A stretch of DNA of 64,000 nt from Aculops lycopersici (taxonomy: Eukaryota > Arthropoda > Arachnida > Trombidiformes > Eriophyidae): NCBI GenBank assembly GCA_015350385.1, contig WNKI01000002.1:9644497-9708496 (forward strand). The letters are read 5' to 3'. Both the position numbers and the translations under genes were made by a program. Below are positions 63,801 through 64,000 of the stretch, piece by piece. Under the pieces are notes generated by a model. The model made no database searches, was not told where the DNA came from, and saw only the letters and a list, made by a program, of their open reading frames with translations. Position 1 is the first letter of the stretch, and the number at the start of each line of letters is the position of its first letter.

Positions 63801-64000
63801 CCAGAAACGGAATGCATTAACTAAGTTGCTGCTTCTACTTGTACAGTGGACGCTGCTTGTGTTGTTTGTGTTTGTAGCACAAACGGCAGCAACCAACCAG
63901 CCGACAAATTGAAGGGAACCTAAAGCAAAAGGTGGGGCGCTGATTTTGCTTGCGCTGATATTCGGTAAAGTTCACCTAGTATGTCACACATGTATATATA
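60852..64000. other. TCTP upstream region and terminal intergenic DNA
   Basis: 3.1 kb with GC-rich islands (about 61080-61330 and 62580-62960), a 12-base palindrome at 61233-61244, an 11-base G run at 62464-62474, and TTG/AAC triplet clusters near 61858-61875, 63110-63125 and 63362-63385. Many overlapping short frames exist on both strands, but none has a domain, signal peptide or coherent splice model. It may hold promoters or an unseen gene beginning to the right. Confidence 0.4.

Noticed and set aside
63509..63817. Minus-strand frame of 102 residues beginning MHSVSGNLKLPD
   Set aside because: It has an ATG but contains an Asn run from a TTG repeat, with no splice partner or homology; too weak to call.
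1..64000. CRISPR arrays, prokaryotic operons, transposon ends or terminal inverted repeats
   Set aside because: None seen; the only repeats are microsatellites and coding low complexity.

Overview
This is eukaryotic nuclear DNA, almost certainly from an arthropod. It carries animal genes (LYST, SMG1, AKTIP, PRL phosphatase, TCTP, RRS1, an ABCG transporter, a neuropeptide-type GPCR, a tetraspanin) beside arthropod-flavoured ones (a ZP-C secreted protein, gustatory-receptor-like paralogs, a Lys/His-rich cuticle-type protein). The striking property is intron poverty. LYST (over 7.3 kb) and SMG1 (4.9 kb) are single open frames, and the introns I could place are few and mostly about 100-150 bp. 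No transposon was recognised. Gene neighbours are close. A very compact, intron-depleted mite genome (eriophyoid-like) fits best, but that is an inference from architecture, not a species call.

Layout. 1-7317 (+): 3' part of LYST. 9341-10141 (+): secreted ZP-C protein. 10373-10891 (-): PRL/PTP4A phosphatase. 13164-17876 (+): large EGF-rich single-pass membrane protein, convergent (94 bp between stop codons) with SMG1, 17971-22836 (-). SMG1 shares a 438-bp divergent promoter region with AKTIP, 23275-24096 (+). 25486-28026 and 28658-30808 (+): tandem two-exon multi-TM receptor-like paralogs. 33237-36170 (+): ABCG half-transporter. 37849-42619 (-): four-exon peptide GPCR of allatotropin/orexin-receptor type with huge low-complexity insertions. 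44704-45098 (-): weakly supported spliced gene. 46557-50412 (+): three-exon Gln/Asp/Lys-rich secreted protein. 51262-52155 (+): secreted Met-Gly-Gln repeat protein. 53020-55294 (-): two-exon tetraspanin. 56789-58858 (-): unrecognised Ser/Arg-rich protein, divergent from RRS1, 59268-59858 (+). RRS1 is convergent with TCTP, 60211-60851 (-). 60852-64000 shows no gene I can support.

Functional grouping. Housekeeping genes (SMG1 for nonsense-mediated decay, RRS1 for 60S assembly, TCTP, AKTIP, LYST and PRL) are interleaved with surface, cuticle and signalling genes. No operon or pathway cluster is evident. The only local family is the tandem receptor pair. One intergenic stretch (about 36470-37060, minus strand) looks like the decayed remains of a sodium-solute symporter (SLC5-type) gene.
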